Source: Coleofasciculus sp. FACHB-T130
GTDB taxonomy: Bacteria; Cyanobacteriota; Cyanobacteriia; Cyanobacteriales; FACHB-T130
DNA length: 64,000 nt
Direction of reading: 5' to 3'
Assembly (NCBI RefSeq): GCF_014695375.1
Contig: NZ_JACJOG010000038.1
Location: 62,001 to 126,000, forward strand
In this document: positions 1 to 8,572 of the stretch, piece after piece
Numbering within the stretch: position 1 is the stretch's first letter
Layout of the letters: each line of letters starts with the position of its first letter
The notes under the pieces: model-generated
What the model was told of the DNA's origin: nothing
Databases searched by the model: none
What the model saw: the letters and a program-made list of their open reading frames with translations, nothing else
Program-made: the position numbers and the translations under genes

Positions 1-2
1 GC

Positions 3-1454
3 GACACCTCTGAGCTTGACCCAGACCCGAAAGAGAACTTACCCCTTGTTGTCATTGGTCATAACACTCCCCGAACTTGGAACCAAACCGAGCGCCAATT
101 ACTAGGCATCGTCAGCCAACAATTAAGTTTGGCAGTCCGCACCTTGGAGATGAGAACCTCCACCCAACTCTCAGAGTCAGCCCAATCCTTCTTCCAGGCT
201 GGCTTGAAGATTCTCTTATCGGCACCGCCAGACCCAGCCGGGTTCGATCGGGCTTGGGTGGAATTCCTCTCTGAGATGCTGCAATCTCCTCTAGCGCTCT
301 TGCTTACTTGGGGAGGCACTCGGAAAGATTCTCGGATTGAAAACGCCAAGGTAGCGGCGGCGGTGATGGCAAACTCGCGGTTTGCCCTTCCCCCCGACCT
401 TTCGGTTCCACTCAACGATGCATTGATTCAGGAAGCTCTAACGACTGAGGGTCTTCTAGAAAAGCGGGGCACGCAAATCCCCGGTAGATCCCGGCAATGG
501 CTGAGCAGCGCCAGTATCGGCTGCTTGCTGGTCATGGCTCTCCCCCAGGATGAAGGCGGAAGGACGAAGGAGGAAACAACTCCCCTTCATCCTTCCGGTG
601 GTCTGGTTGTGCTGGCAGACAGCCCCCAGCGTCAGTGGCCCGAACACTTACTTCCGGTTGTGGAAACCTTGATAGGACAGTTCGCTCGGATTCGCCAGTA
701 CACCTTGGAAAACGCCGCTCTCTATGGGCAAGTCAGAAACCTAGAACAGCTGAACTGGTATAAACATCGTTGTATGGCAAGCTTGCATTCCTCTGCCGCC
801 GATCGCCTTAACCGCCTGAATCAACTTGTAGGGGGGGGATTATCAGACATCCCGCTGGGAGAACAAACCAATCGTGCAGACAGTTCTGTACCTTCTAAAG
901 GGCATCCTCCAGATAAATCTTTAGCGCGTATGCATTCCTCACAACTCATCCGCGAACTAGGGAATATCCTTGGGGAGTTCGCCCCGCTCGTGGAGGAGGA
1001 GCAGTGGCAGCTGAAGCGCCGACTGACAAAGGTGCCGTTAGTGAATGTGTTGAAGCGATCGCTCTGGTTCGTTCAACCTCTCTACCATCAGCGCCAGATT
1101 CAAGTATCCATCGGAGGAGTGGGTAGCAACCTTCACGTATATAGCGACCTGCTTAAGCTGGAATGCGTCCTCTCCGAACTGTTAGCGATCGCAGCTCGTA
1201 AGGCAACCGCAAACAGCCGGATTCATCTCAAGGCTGAAGTCAAAATTCCCCAAGAGGACAGCGCTTCCCTCGTGGAATTGTTAATGACCGATTCGGAAAG
1301 TTTTGATTTGACAACACCCGTAGGAGCGGGTTTCCATCTCGAACCAACCTTGAAGATTTGCCAACGCTTCGTGCGCTCTTTTGGCGGCGATCTCCAGTTT
1401 TACCAGATGGAAGGACACCGCTACTTAACTCGGTTGTTACTACCAATGGTCTAA
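3..1454 (+). CDS. GAF/histidine-kinase-like protein, C-terminal part (5' end outside window)
   Basis: The reading frame is open to the left edge, so only the last 483 codons are seen. The first ~40 residues resemble the end of a GAF domain (TERQLLGIVSQQLSLAVR). A second GAF-like region follows, and the last ~150 residues resemble a histidine-kinase dimerisation/ATPase module. A phosphoacceptor His in the usual HE[LI] context and the G boxes are not obvious, so the ATPase part looks degenerate. Short heptamer-like DNA (AGGATGA, AGGCGGA, AGGACGA, AGGAGGA, about 546-573) is read through in frame and adds a charged loop. Probably a signal-transduction protein; substrate and partners cannot be read from this fragment. 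It ends in a perfect hairpin facing convergent secA. Confidence 0.6.
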   Translation, partial: DTSELDPDPKENLPLVVIGHNTPRTWNQTERQLLGIVSQQLSLAVRTLEMRTSTQLSESAQSFFQAGLKILLSAPPDPAGFDRAWVEFLSEMLQSPLALLLTWGGTRKDSRIENAKVAAAVMANSRFALPPDLSVPLNDALIQEALTTEGLLEKRGTQIPGRSRQWLSSASIGCLLVMALPQDEGGRTKEETTPLHPSGGLVVLADSPQRQWPEHLLPVVETLIGQFARIRQYTLENAALYGQVRNLEQLNWYKHRCMASLHSSAADRLNRLNQLVGGGLSDIPLGEQTNRADSSVPSKGHPPDKSLARMHSSQLIRELGNILGEFAPLVEEEQWQLKRRLTKVPLVNVLKRSLWFVQPLYHQRQIQVSIGGVGSNLHVYSDLLKLECVLSELLAIAARKATANSRIHLKAEVKIPQEDSASLVELLMTDSESFDLTTPVGAGFHLEPTLKICQRFVRSFGGDLQFYQMEGHRYLTRLLLPMV

Positions 1455-1495
1455 TTAAAAATTAAAAATTGAATGCCCAATTTTTAATTTTTAAT
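1454..1495. terminator. AT-rich 18-bp perfect hairpin between convergent genes
   Basis: Arms 1454-1471 and 1478-1495 are perfect inverted copies around a 6-nt loop. The hairpin lies exactly between the stop codons of the left-edge gene and secA, so it can act in both directions. A closely related AT hairpin follows obgE (46966-47010), suggesting a repeated terminator-like element. Confidence 0.75.
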
Positions 1496-1499
1496 TCTT

Positions 1500-4316
1500 T
1501 TACACCGCTTGCGGCTGAACCTGCGGCTGGAACTGGAACAACGAATAAACCACATTCCGGCGGATATCCGTCATCATGTCCAGAAACATCTCATATCCTT
1601 CCTGCTTGTACTCAATCAGCGGGTCTTTTTGACCGTAGCCGCGCAAACCTACCGACTCGCGCAAGGCGTCCATTGCTTGTAGGTGTTCCCGCCAAAGGGT
1701 ATCAATTTGCTGCAAGATAAAAAAGCGCTCGGCTTGGCGCATCAAACCAGGCTGAATTTGATCGACAGTCGATTCTTTGAGGTCGTAGGCTTTTCGCACT
1801 TCTTCTTGCAAGAAAGTTTTGATTTCCCCAACGCTCATGTCTTCTAGATGGGACGGCTCCAAATCTGCCAACAGATTGACAAATTCCTTCACCTTGGCGA
1901 CAAGGCTGTTTAAATCCCATTCTTCCGAAGGTAATTCTGGATTGACGTAAGCCTCCACAATGTCATCCATTGTCCGCTCGGCATACTGAATCACCTGTTC
2001 TTTCAAATCCAGCCCTTCCAAGACGCGGCGGCGTTCGGCATAGATAGCGCGACGCTGGTTGTTCATCACCTCGTCGTACTCAAATACCTGCTTCCGGATG
2101 TCGTAGTAGTAGGTTTCGACTTTTTTCTGCGCCCCTTCCAGACTCCGGGTTAGCATCCCGGATTCAATGGGCATATCCTCCTCTACCCGCAATCGATCCA
2201 TCAATCCTGCCACGCGATCGCCACCAAAAATCCGCAACAGGTTGTCTTCCAAACTCAAGAAAAACTTCGTCGAGCCTGGGTCTCCTTGCCGTCCGGCGCG
2301 ACCCCGCAACTGGTTATCAATCCGGCGCGACTCGTGGCGTTCTGTGCCGATAACGTGCAAACCGCCCAACTGGATCACTTCTTCGTGTTCGGCGCTGGTA
2401 AATTGTTCGTACTCTTTGTGAATTAAGTTGTAAACCTCCCGCAGCCTTTGGATGACCGCGTCATCCGTCGGTGCTTTTTCTGAGGCAACGGCTAGCTTAT
2501 CCTCTGCCTCCAACTCTGGCAGGCTCCGCTCTCCATATTGCTGTACGGCAAAATCTACCGCACTTTTCAGCTTTTGTTCCGTATCCTTGGATAACTGAGT
2601 CGGGAAAATTTGTGGGCTAACCTTCCAGCTTTTCACCTTCTTACCGGGAGTAAACCCCTGCGCGGGGGCACGTCCTGGCGCTCCCGCAACCTGGCTTAAG
2701 GCAAAACTATCTTCTTCTTCCGGCTGCACAATCTTGGGCATCAAGTATTCTCGCAGCTTCAGGCGTGCCATATAGTCCGCATTCCCGCCCAAAATGATGT
2801 CGGTTCCGCGACCCGCCATGTTCGTCGCAATCGTCACTTTCCCTTTGCGACCGGCTTGAGCGACAATTTCCGACTCTCGCTCTACATTTTCCGGTTTGGC
2901 ATTCAGCAGGTTGTGCGGCACTTCTCGCTCGCTCAACAGAGTTGATAGGAGTTCTGATTTTTCTACGCTGGTTGTTCCCACAAGGACGGGTCGCCCAACT
3001 TTGTGCATTTCCGCACACTCTTCAGCGATCGCCCGCCACTTCCCTGCCTCTACCTTGTAGACCACATCGGGCATATCTCCCCGCCCGCTCGGTCTATTAG
3101 TGGGAATTTGCGTAACTTCCAGTTTGTAGATTTTTTCAAATTCGGCTTCTTCTGTCTTTGCCGTTCCGGTCATCCCGCCGAGCTTTTCATACAGCAAGAA
3201 GAAATTTTGATAGGTAATCGTCGCGAGCGTTTGCGTTTCATTCTGAATTTCTACCCGCTCTTTCGCCTCAATTGCTTGGTGGAGTCCGTCACTCCAGCGA
3301 CGACCGGGGAGTACCCGCCCCGTAAACTCATCCACAATCACGACTTCCCCGTCGCGGACGATATAGTTCACATCTTTTTTAAACAGCTCTTTTGCCTTAA
3401 TCGCATTAAAGATATAGTGCGCCCAAGGATCGTTGGGGTCATACAAATCCTTGACTTCCAGCAACTGTTCTGCTCTGGCAAACCCTTCATCCGTCATCAG
3501 AACGTTACGAGCTTTTTCATCTACCTCGTAATGCCCTTGCTTATTCCCGTCGCTCTCAACTTCCTTTTCCAGCGCCGAAGCGATCGCTGCCGCCTTCATG
3601 TACTTCTCAGTTGGACGCTCGACTTGCCCGGAAATAATCAACGGCGTCCGCGCCTCGTCAATCAACACCGAGTCAACTTCGTCGATGATGCAATAGTTCG
3701 GTGGACGCTGTACCACATCCGCCATCGAAGTTGCCATGTTGTCGCGCAGGTAATCAAAACCCAGTTCGCTGTTCGTGGCGTAAGTAATATCGCAGGCGTA
3801 ATTTTTCTGGCGTTCGCTTGGCCCCATTCCCGATTGAATCAGCCCTACGCTCAAGCCCAAGAACCGATGCACCTGACCCATCCACTCGGCATCGCGCCTC
3901 GCTAGGTAGTCGTTGACCGTGACTACGTGGACTCCCTTGCCAGTCAGGGCGTTGAGGTAAGCCGGTAGGGTTGATACCAGGGTTTTTCCTTCCCCAGTTT
4001 TCATTTCGGCGATTTGACCTTTGTGCAGAACAATCCCACCGAGCATCTGCACGTCAAAGTGGCGCATTCCCAAAACTCTCCGCCCTGCTTCCCGCACGAC
4101 TGCAAAAGCTTCTGGGAGCAACTCATCCAACAGTTCTTGGCGTTCCCGCGCTGTCTTAGTTTTCTCCAGTCGCTGTTTAAATTCTGCGGTTTTGCCCGTC
4201 AGTTGTTCGTCGGACAGCGCTTGGATGTCTTCTTCCAAGAGGTTGATATCTACAACATAAGGTTGGTATTTTTTGAGCTTGCGTGCGTTAGGATCGCCCA
4301 GTAATTTTTTAAACAT
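1500..4316 (-). CDS. secA: Preprotein translocase ATPase SecA
   Basis: 938 aa, close to the usual length for cyanobacterial SecA. SecA is the motor that pushes unfolded preproteins through SecYEG, in cyanobacteria at both plasma and thylakoid membranes. Walker A GEGKT is near residues 108-112 and the DEVD Walker B near 212-215. The second nucleotide-binding fold has the [10 protein letters not shown] and [13 protein letters not shown] motifs. A charged insertion of roughly 100 residues separates these two motifs, as in cyanobacterial homologues. The C-terminus ends in a Gln/Pro tail and lacks the Cys-rich SecB/zinc-binding tail of E. coli SecA. ATG start; downstream is the shared 1454-1495 hairpin. 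Confidence 0.97.
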   Translation of the reverse strand: MFKKLLGDPNARKLKKYQPYVVDINLLEEDIQALSDEQLTGKTAEFKQRLEKTKTARERQELLDELLPEAFAVVREAGRRVLGMRHFDVQMLGGIVLHKGQIAEMKTGEGKTLVSTLPAYLNALTGKGVHVVTVNDYLARRDAEWMGQVHRFLGLSVGLIQSGMGPSERQKNYACDITYATNSELGFDYLRDNMATSMADVVQRPPNYCIIDEVDSVLIDEARTPLIISGQVERPTEKYMKAAAIASALEKEVESDGNKQGHYEVDEKARNVLMTDEGFARAEQLLEVKDLYDPNDPWAHYIFNAIKAKELFKKDVNYIVRDGEVVIVDEFTGRVLPGRRWSDGLHQAIEAKERVEIQNETQTLATITYQNFFLLYEKLGGMTGTAKTEEAEFEKIYKLEVTQIPTNRPSGRGDMPDVVYKVEAGKWRAIAEECAEMHKVGRPVLVGTTSVEKSELLSTLLSEREVPHNLLNAKPENVERESEIVAQAGRKGKVTIATNMAGRGTDIILGGNADYMARLKLREYLMPKIVQPEEEDSFALSQVAGAPGRAPAQGFTPGKKVKSWKVSPQIFPTQLSKDTEQKLKSAVDFAVQQYGERSLPELEAEDKLAVASEKAPTDDAVIQRLREVYNLIHKEYEQFTSAEHEEVIQLGGLHVIGTERHESRRIDNQLRGRAGRQGDPGSTKFFLSLEDNLLRIFGGDRVAGLMDRLRVEEDMPIESGMLTRSLEGAQKKVETYYYDIRKQVFEYDEVMNNQRRAIYAERRRVLEGLDLKEQVIQYAERTMDDIVEAYVNPELPSEEWDLNSLVAKVKEFVNLLADLEPSHLEDMSVGEIKTFLQEEVRKAYDLKESTVDQIQPGLMRQAERFFILQQIDTLWREHLQAMDALRESVGLRGYGQKDPLIEYKQEGYEMFLDMMTDIRRNVVYSLFQFQPQVQPQAV

Positions 4317-4336
4317 AGCAGCAAAAGGAAACTTTA

Positions 4337-4440
4337 GAAGGATGAAGGATGTTAGCGATTCGCTGTCGCGTATAGCGGTGCTTTCTTCGCAGGATGAAGG
4401 ATGAAGGATGAACTTAGGAGTCAGAAGTCAGAAGTCAGCG
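4337..4440. repeat. Degenerate heptamer repeats upstream of secA
   Basis: Two runs of a GGATGAA-type heptamer (about 4337-4351 and 4393-4411) are followed by GTCAGAA-type heptamers. This is STRR-like repetitive DNA in the secA leader; no other function is visible. Confidence 0.6.
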
Positions 4441-4562
4441 GAGAAGTCCTACTTGATTCATCTTTCTGCCTAGCGGTTTTATGCCTCCAAGGACCTTCGG
4501 CATTTATCAATCATCGTATCATTTCCACTTAGGCTGAGATGGTACGGGCATCCCGTCTAACT

Positions 4563-5183
4563 TTAGGGTGAATTTTCCCATTCAGCAGTCAGATCCCGGA
4601 AGTTGTATTGATTAGCGCCAGGGTGACAGGTGACGCAACTAGAGAGTTTTACGGGCTGGGGCAGTTCGACGCGAGGATGAAGTGCTTTTAAATAGCGAGA
4701 TTCTGTAACCCGATAGGGCACGGTTTCTTTTTCTAGTTGGGGACGAGAGTAAGTCCTCACGTAATCCCAAATCAGTAAAAGTGAGGGAGTGATGATGCGC
4801 GGCAACTGCGTCCCGTAATGTTGGTGCGTTTCTTGCAGCAGATTTTTCCAGGTTTCCATCGGCAGAACGGCTGGGGGGACGGCAATGTGACAGGTGGAAC
4901 AGTTATCCACGTAAAGTTGCTGTCCCAATTCGAGGCGACTGATAACCGGATCGACGGTACCCATTATTTCTGTCGCTGTGTTGGCAGTGGTTGGGGACAT
5001 TTGGGCAATGGGGACTTTGCTCTGAACGTCCATCGCCATTGCCATTCCCCATCCCAGGATGATGCTCCAGACTAAGAGCAGCAAAAACAAAGTAAAAAGC
5101 GATCGCTTGCGGATGCCCTTAGGCGCGGCTTCTCGCCCAGGGAAAGAGCGGGAGCGGGTTTTTGACCGGACAAGCTTTGGCAT
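4563..5183 (-). CDS. Membrane-anchored diheme cytochrome c
   Basis: 206 aa. A basic N-terminus precedes a hydrophobic segment at about residues 30-50 that should act as a membrane anchor or uncleaved signal, putting the rest in the lumen or periplasm. Two CxxCH heme c sites are visible: CSTCH at 95-99 and CVTCH at 183-187. Size and spacing fit the cyanobacterial diheme cytochrome c (DHC) family. The role is probably electron transfer, but the partner is unknown. It lies between secA and moxR on the same strand, with repeat-rich gaps on both sides, so co-transcription is uncertain. Confidence 0.85.
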   Translation of the reverse strand: MPKLVRSKTRSRSFPGREAAPKGIRKRSLFTLFLLLLVWSIILGWGMAMAMDVQSKVPIAQMSPTTANTATEIMGTVDPVISRLELGQQLYVDNCSTCHIAVPPAVLPMETWKNLLQETHQHYGTQLPRIITPSLLLIWDYVRTYSRPQLEKETVPYRVTESRYLKALHPRVELPQPVKLSSCVTCHPGANQYNFRDLTAEWENSP

Positions 5184-5195
5184 AACGGATGCTTG

Positions 5196-5270
5196 GGTAA
5201 TGGGTAATGGGTCGTGGGTTGTGGTTTGTGAGTTACACCGACTACCTGCTACCTACTACCTACTACCAAA
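5196..5270. repeat. Heptamer repeats (GGGTAAT and CTACCTA types)
   Basis: The gap between moxR and the cytochrome gene holds GGGTAAT-type heptamers followed by three to four CTACCTA-type heptamers. Same class of STRR DNA as elsewhere in the window. Confidence 0.65.
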
Positions 5271-5294
5271 AGACAACTGACAAGGGACAAAAGT

Positions 5295-6203
5295 CTATGG
5301 AATCGGAATCGAGCGCAGCAGACGCTCCACAATCGTCTTAGCACGGCGACCGCCCGATGGAATGAGACGATGGGAAAGGACGTGAGGTGCCAGGAACTTC
5401 ACATCATCGGGAATAGCATAATCCCGCCCTTCCAAAAAAGCCAGTGCTTGGGTACTTCGCTGCAAGGCAACGGTACCGCGAGGACTGGCACCGAGCGTAA
5501 TTTCTTCATCTTCCCTCGTCGCCCGCACCAAGTCGAGAATGTACTGTTGCAAAGACGCCTCTACCTTCACGCCGCCACACAGACGCCTTAACTCCAGCAC
5601 GTCTTCCAGGGAAATACAGGGCTGTAAATCTTCTACCCTAACGCCTTCAGCGAGCCGTTGCAGCATTTGGAGTTCTTCTTGCTCGCTGGGATAGCCCAAA
5701 GTTAAGGAAACCGTGAAGCGATCCATTTGGGCTTCTGGCAAGGGAAACGTCCCCTGATACTCAATTGGATTCTGAGTTGCGATCGCAAAAAACGGATTGG
5801 GTACGGTGCGAGAAACCCCATCAACGGTGACTTGTCGCTCTTCCATCACTTCTAATAAAGCAGATTGGGTGCGGGGGGTGGCACGGTTAATTTCGTCTGC
5901 CAGCAGCACGTTGGCAAACACGGGTCCCGGCAGAAATTCAAACTCGCGTCCGGCGGGATTCCAGATATTCGTGCCGGTGATATCAGTGGGCAAAAGATCC
6001 GGAGTACATTGAATGCGTTGAAACTTTCCGTCAATCGAGCGTGCCAGCGATTTAGCCAACAGGGTTTTACCAACGCCAGGGACATCTTCCAACAGGGCGT
6101 GACCACCGGAAAGGAGGGCTACTAGCACTAAGCGAATGGCATCTGCTTTGCCGACAACTGTGCGACCCAGATTTTGCGTCAGCTGCTCAATACGTTGTCT
6201 CAT
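5295..6203 (-). CDS. MoxR-family AAA+ ATPase
   Basis: 302 aa, typical for MoxR. These AAA+ ATPases act as chaperones that assemble or activate partner complexes, often next to DUF58 or von Willebrand A proteins; none is seen here. Walker A GVGKT is at about 43-47 and Walker B LLADEIN at 100-106, followed by RTQSALLEVMEE, the ATQNP sensor 1 and the C-terminal lid with SPRGT. ATG start. The 3' side runs into the repeat-rich spacer before the cytochrome gene. Confidence 0.92.
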   Translation of the reverse strand: MRQRIEQLTQNLGRTVVGKADAIRLVLVALLSGGHALLEDVPGVGKTLLAKSLARSIDGKFQRIQCTPDLLPTDITGTNIWNPAGREFEFLPGPVFANVLLADEINRATPRTQSALLEVMEERQVTVDGVSRTVPNPFFAIATQNPIEYQGTFPLPEAQMDRFTVSLTLGYPSEQEELQMLQRLAEGVRVEDLQPCISLEDVLELRRLCGGVKVEASLQQYILDLVRATREDEEITLGASPRGTVALQRSTQALAFLEGRDYAIPDDVKFLAPHVLSHRLIPSGGRRAKTIVERLLRSIPIP

Positions 6204-6323
6204 AGTCGTTATTTTTTCGTCATTCGTCAGTAGTGAATTCGTCCATTGTCCGTCGTCTGTTGTCTGTTGTCTGCCAACAGTGACAATGACTGATGACGAT
6301 TGAGTATGGACGAATGAGACCGC

Positions 6324-6382
6324 TTAGCCATTCACGCTTAAAAAGGCTCTTGCTGCCTCGCAGTCTGCCTGTATTTGTATCT
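6324..6382 (-). pseudogene. Detached, apparently original 3' end of ribF
   Basis: Read on the minus strand in the ribF frame, this segment encodes QIQADCEAARAFLSVNG and a TAA stop (6324-6326). Positions 6343-6382 match 6509-6548 inside intact ribF at 37 of 40 bases. It lies beyond the heptamer array that now ends ribF. The simplest reading is that the array arose or inserted with duplication of the ribF tail, leaving the old terminus stranded downstream. Confidence 0.75.
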
Positions 6383-6400
6383 CACCTCACTCTATTGCAG

Positions 6401-6504
6401 TCCTCAGTCCTCAACCCTCACTCTTTGGCTCCTCACTCTTCGACTCCTCAGTCCTCAGTCCTCAGTCCTCAGTCCTCAGTCCTCAGTCCTCAGTCCTCAG
6501 TCCT
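6401..6504. repeat. Heptamer array TCCTCAG (STRR type)
   Basis: At least ten near-perfect TCCTCAG units at 6434-6503, with degenerate units before them (6400-6433). It separates the two copies of the ribF 3' end. On the minus strand the repeat contains TGA every 21 bases, and one of these TGAs (6490-6492) is the ribF stop codon. Confidence 0.9.
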
Positions 6505-7605
6505 AAATAAGGCTCTTGCTGCCTCGCAGTCTACCTGTATTTGCGTCTTAAGCGCGTCCAGGGAAGCAAATTTTTGTTCGGGGCGCAAAAACTGTTCCAA
6601 GCTCACAGTTAAGGTCTTTCCATATAAATCTCCGACCCAATCTAACAGGTGAACTTCTACGGTGGAGGTGGTACCGTCTACCGTGGGGCGATTGCCAATA
6701 TTCATCACGCCGATGCCCTCTATTGGCAAGGAACAACCATCCGCCGCTACTTTGGCTTCCCCATTCCCTGTTTCTGTTTGCCCGGTGGCTTCCGAACCAT
6801 CCTCGGTTTCGCTATAAACTCTGACACAATAAACGCCCTGTCGGGGTAAAAACTTTTCTGAAGGAAGTTGTAGGTTGGCGGTAGGAAATCCGATGGTTCT
6901 GCCTAGTTGTTGTCCTTTCACGACTAATCCAGTGAGAGTGTAAGGACGCCCTAGTAGCCGGTTTGCCTGCTCTAAGTCTCCTTCTTGGAGCGCCTGACGG
7001 ATGACTGAACTGCTAATCCGTTCGCCCTCACAGGTTTGCAACGGCACTAAGATAACATTGATGCCATAAGAGTGCGCGATCGCTTTTAAGTCCGCCCCCG
7101 TACCCGCTCTTTGGCACCCAAAGCGAAAATCCTCTCCGACACTCACACTTTGCGCTCTGAGTTGTCCCACCAAAATCTTTTCTACAAACTGCTGCGGACT
7201 CAAAGCAGCCAGTTCCCTGTCAAAAGGCAACAGCACCAGCTGTTCCACACCCAATGCCTCTAGTTGTCGGACTTTTTCGGGTCGGGGTGTTAGCAGTCCT
7301 CGGCGTTGACCTGTAAAAAACTCTCGCGGATGCGGATTAAACGTCACCACTGTAGCGATGGGATGTTCGTTGGAACTGAGAATTTTCGTCTCAGGCGACC
7401 GTCCCGTGTCCTCACTTTGGCTTTGCCAATGGTATTCTAACCGCCGATGCAGGGACGATGGAGGAAGCGTTGGTACACCTGGAACGTCAGAAGCCTTCAA
7501 AATTGGTTTGACGACCTGTTGATGCCCGCGATGCACACCGTCAAAGTTTCCCAAGGCAACAGCGGTTGGTTTTAGAGCAGTGTCAGGAGAAGAAGTTACC
7601 CACAC
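6490..7605 (-). CDS. ribF: Bifunctional riboflavin kinase / FAD synthetase
   Basis: 371 aa, somewhat longer than usual (~310-340). The enzyme converts riboflavin to FMN and then to FAD. The N-terminal nucleotidyltransferase has GNFDGVHRGH at about 18-27, and the SSSVIR motif is present. The C-terminal riboflavin kinase domain has the GFPTANL motif. Two low-complexity stretches (HWQSQSEDTGRSPETK and a Glu/Thr/Gly stretch) add length. The start is GTG (7603-7605), with an in-frame stop just upstream. The last residues LFRTED and the stop come from a TCCTCAG array; a more family-like ending is stranded at 6324-6382. Confidence 0.95.
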   Translation of the reverse strand: MWVTSSPDTALKPTAVALGNFDGVHRGHQQVVKPILKASDVPGVPTLPPSSLHRRLEYHWQSQSEDTGRSPETKILSSNEHPIATVVTFNPHPREFFTGQRRGLLTPRPEKVRQLEALGVEQLVLLPFDRELAALSPQQFVEKILVGQLRAQSVSVGEDFRFGCQRAGTGADLKAIAHSYGINVILVPLQTCEGERISSSVIRQALQEGDLEQANRLLGRPYTLTGLVVKGQQLGRTIGFPTANLQLPSEKFLPRQGVYCVRVYSETEDGSEATGQTETGNGEAKVAADGCSLPIEGIGVMNIGNRPTVDGTTSTVEVHLLDWVGDLYGKTLTVSLEQFLRPEQKFASLDALKTQIQVDCEAARALFRTED

Positions 7606-7669
7606 GCTTTACATTTTTACATAATTTAGTCGTTCGTCATTAGTCATTAAGGATTAGCCAATGACCAAT

Positions 7670-8572
7670 TTAGGCAGAAACGCCCGCTTCTTGGACAGCG
7701 ATCGCATTTGGCAGATGATTCTGTGGCACTAGCTGAATTGACAAGCCTTCCCGCGCCATTATCGCTTCGGGAAACTCTTGCGCCACCTGTTCGCCAACCC
7801 GATCGAGAAAATCATCATTGTGCAGCGGATCGTGGTGGAAAATTACCAGTTTTTTCACATTCGCGGCACGAGCTACTTTCACGGCTTCCTGCCAGGTCGA
7901 ATGTCCCCAACCTACTTTAGAAGATTTGGGTGAGTCGTATTCCTCATCCGTGTAGGTAGCATCATAAATCAGGACATCTGCATTCCGAGCCAGCCACAAA
8001 ACTTTTTCATCCATGCGAGTCGGGGAGTGTTCTGTATCGGTCACGTAGGCGGCAGCGCAACCCCGCCAGTTGACGCGGTATCCCACAGCTTCCCCAGGAT
8101 GGTTTAACAGGGCATTTTCGACTGTAATTTCTCCAATTTGTACCTTTTGCCCGATTGGCAAATCGTAGAATTTCAAATCGGCTCCCATGATTTGTAAAGG
8201 CACGGGAAAATTTGGGTGGAGCATTTGGTCGCGCAGGCGCTGCTCAATCGTCGAACCGTTCGGAGCAACCGTTCCATGAATATGAAACCGATTCCCCTTA
8301 ATAAAAGCAGGAACAAAGAAAGGAAACCCTTGAATGTGGTCCCAGTGGGAGTGGGTGAAGAACATATAAGCTTCCACCGGCATTTGAGATAGCAGGGATT
8401 GCCCTAATACTCGTAGGCCAGTGCCGCCATCGAAAATCAGGCGTTCACCACCCACTCTCATCTCAACACAAGGCGTATTGCCGCCATACCGGACTGTCTC
8501 CGGCCCCGGACAGGCGATACTTCCTCTTACTCCCCAAAAGTGAATTGTGAATAGGTTTTGCATGCTAGACAT
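7670..8572 (-). CDS. MBL-fold metal-dependent hydrolase
   Basis: 300 aa. The N-terminal FWGVRGSI and the HSHWDH motif (about residues 94-99) mark a metallo-beta-lactamase-fold hydrolase of the PhnP/RNase Z-like group (COG1235). Downstream ligands are visible as NHPGEAVGY, DTEH and FHHDP. Such proteins bind two metal ions and cleave phosphodiester or related bonds; the substrate is not predictable here. No signal peptide, so cytoplasmic. ATG start at 8570-8572; the 5' side faces a 2-kb gene-poor region that should hold its promoter. Confidence 0.85.
   Translation of the reverse strand: MSSMQNLFTIHFWGVRGSIACPGPETVRYGGNTPCVEMRVGGERLIFDGGTGLRVLGQSLLSQMPVEAYMFFTHSHWDHIQGFPFFVPAFIKGNRFHIHGTVAPNGSTIEQRLRDQMLHPNFPVPLQIMGADLKFYDLPIGQKVQIGEITVENALLNHPGEAVGYRVNWRGCAAAYVTDTEHSPTRMDEKVLWLARNADVLIYDATYTDEEYDSPKSSKVGWGHSTWQEAVKVARAANVKKLVIFHHDPLHNDDFLDRVGEQVAQEFPEAIMAREGLSIQLVPQNHLPNAIAVQEAGVSA

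Noticed and set aside
3003-3905. 300-codon frame antisense to secA
   Set aside because: Lies wholly inside conserved secA coding sequence and follows its codon pattern; no own signals.
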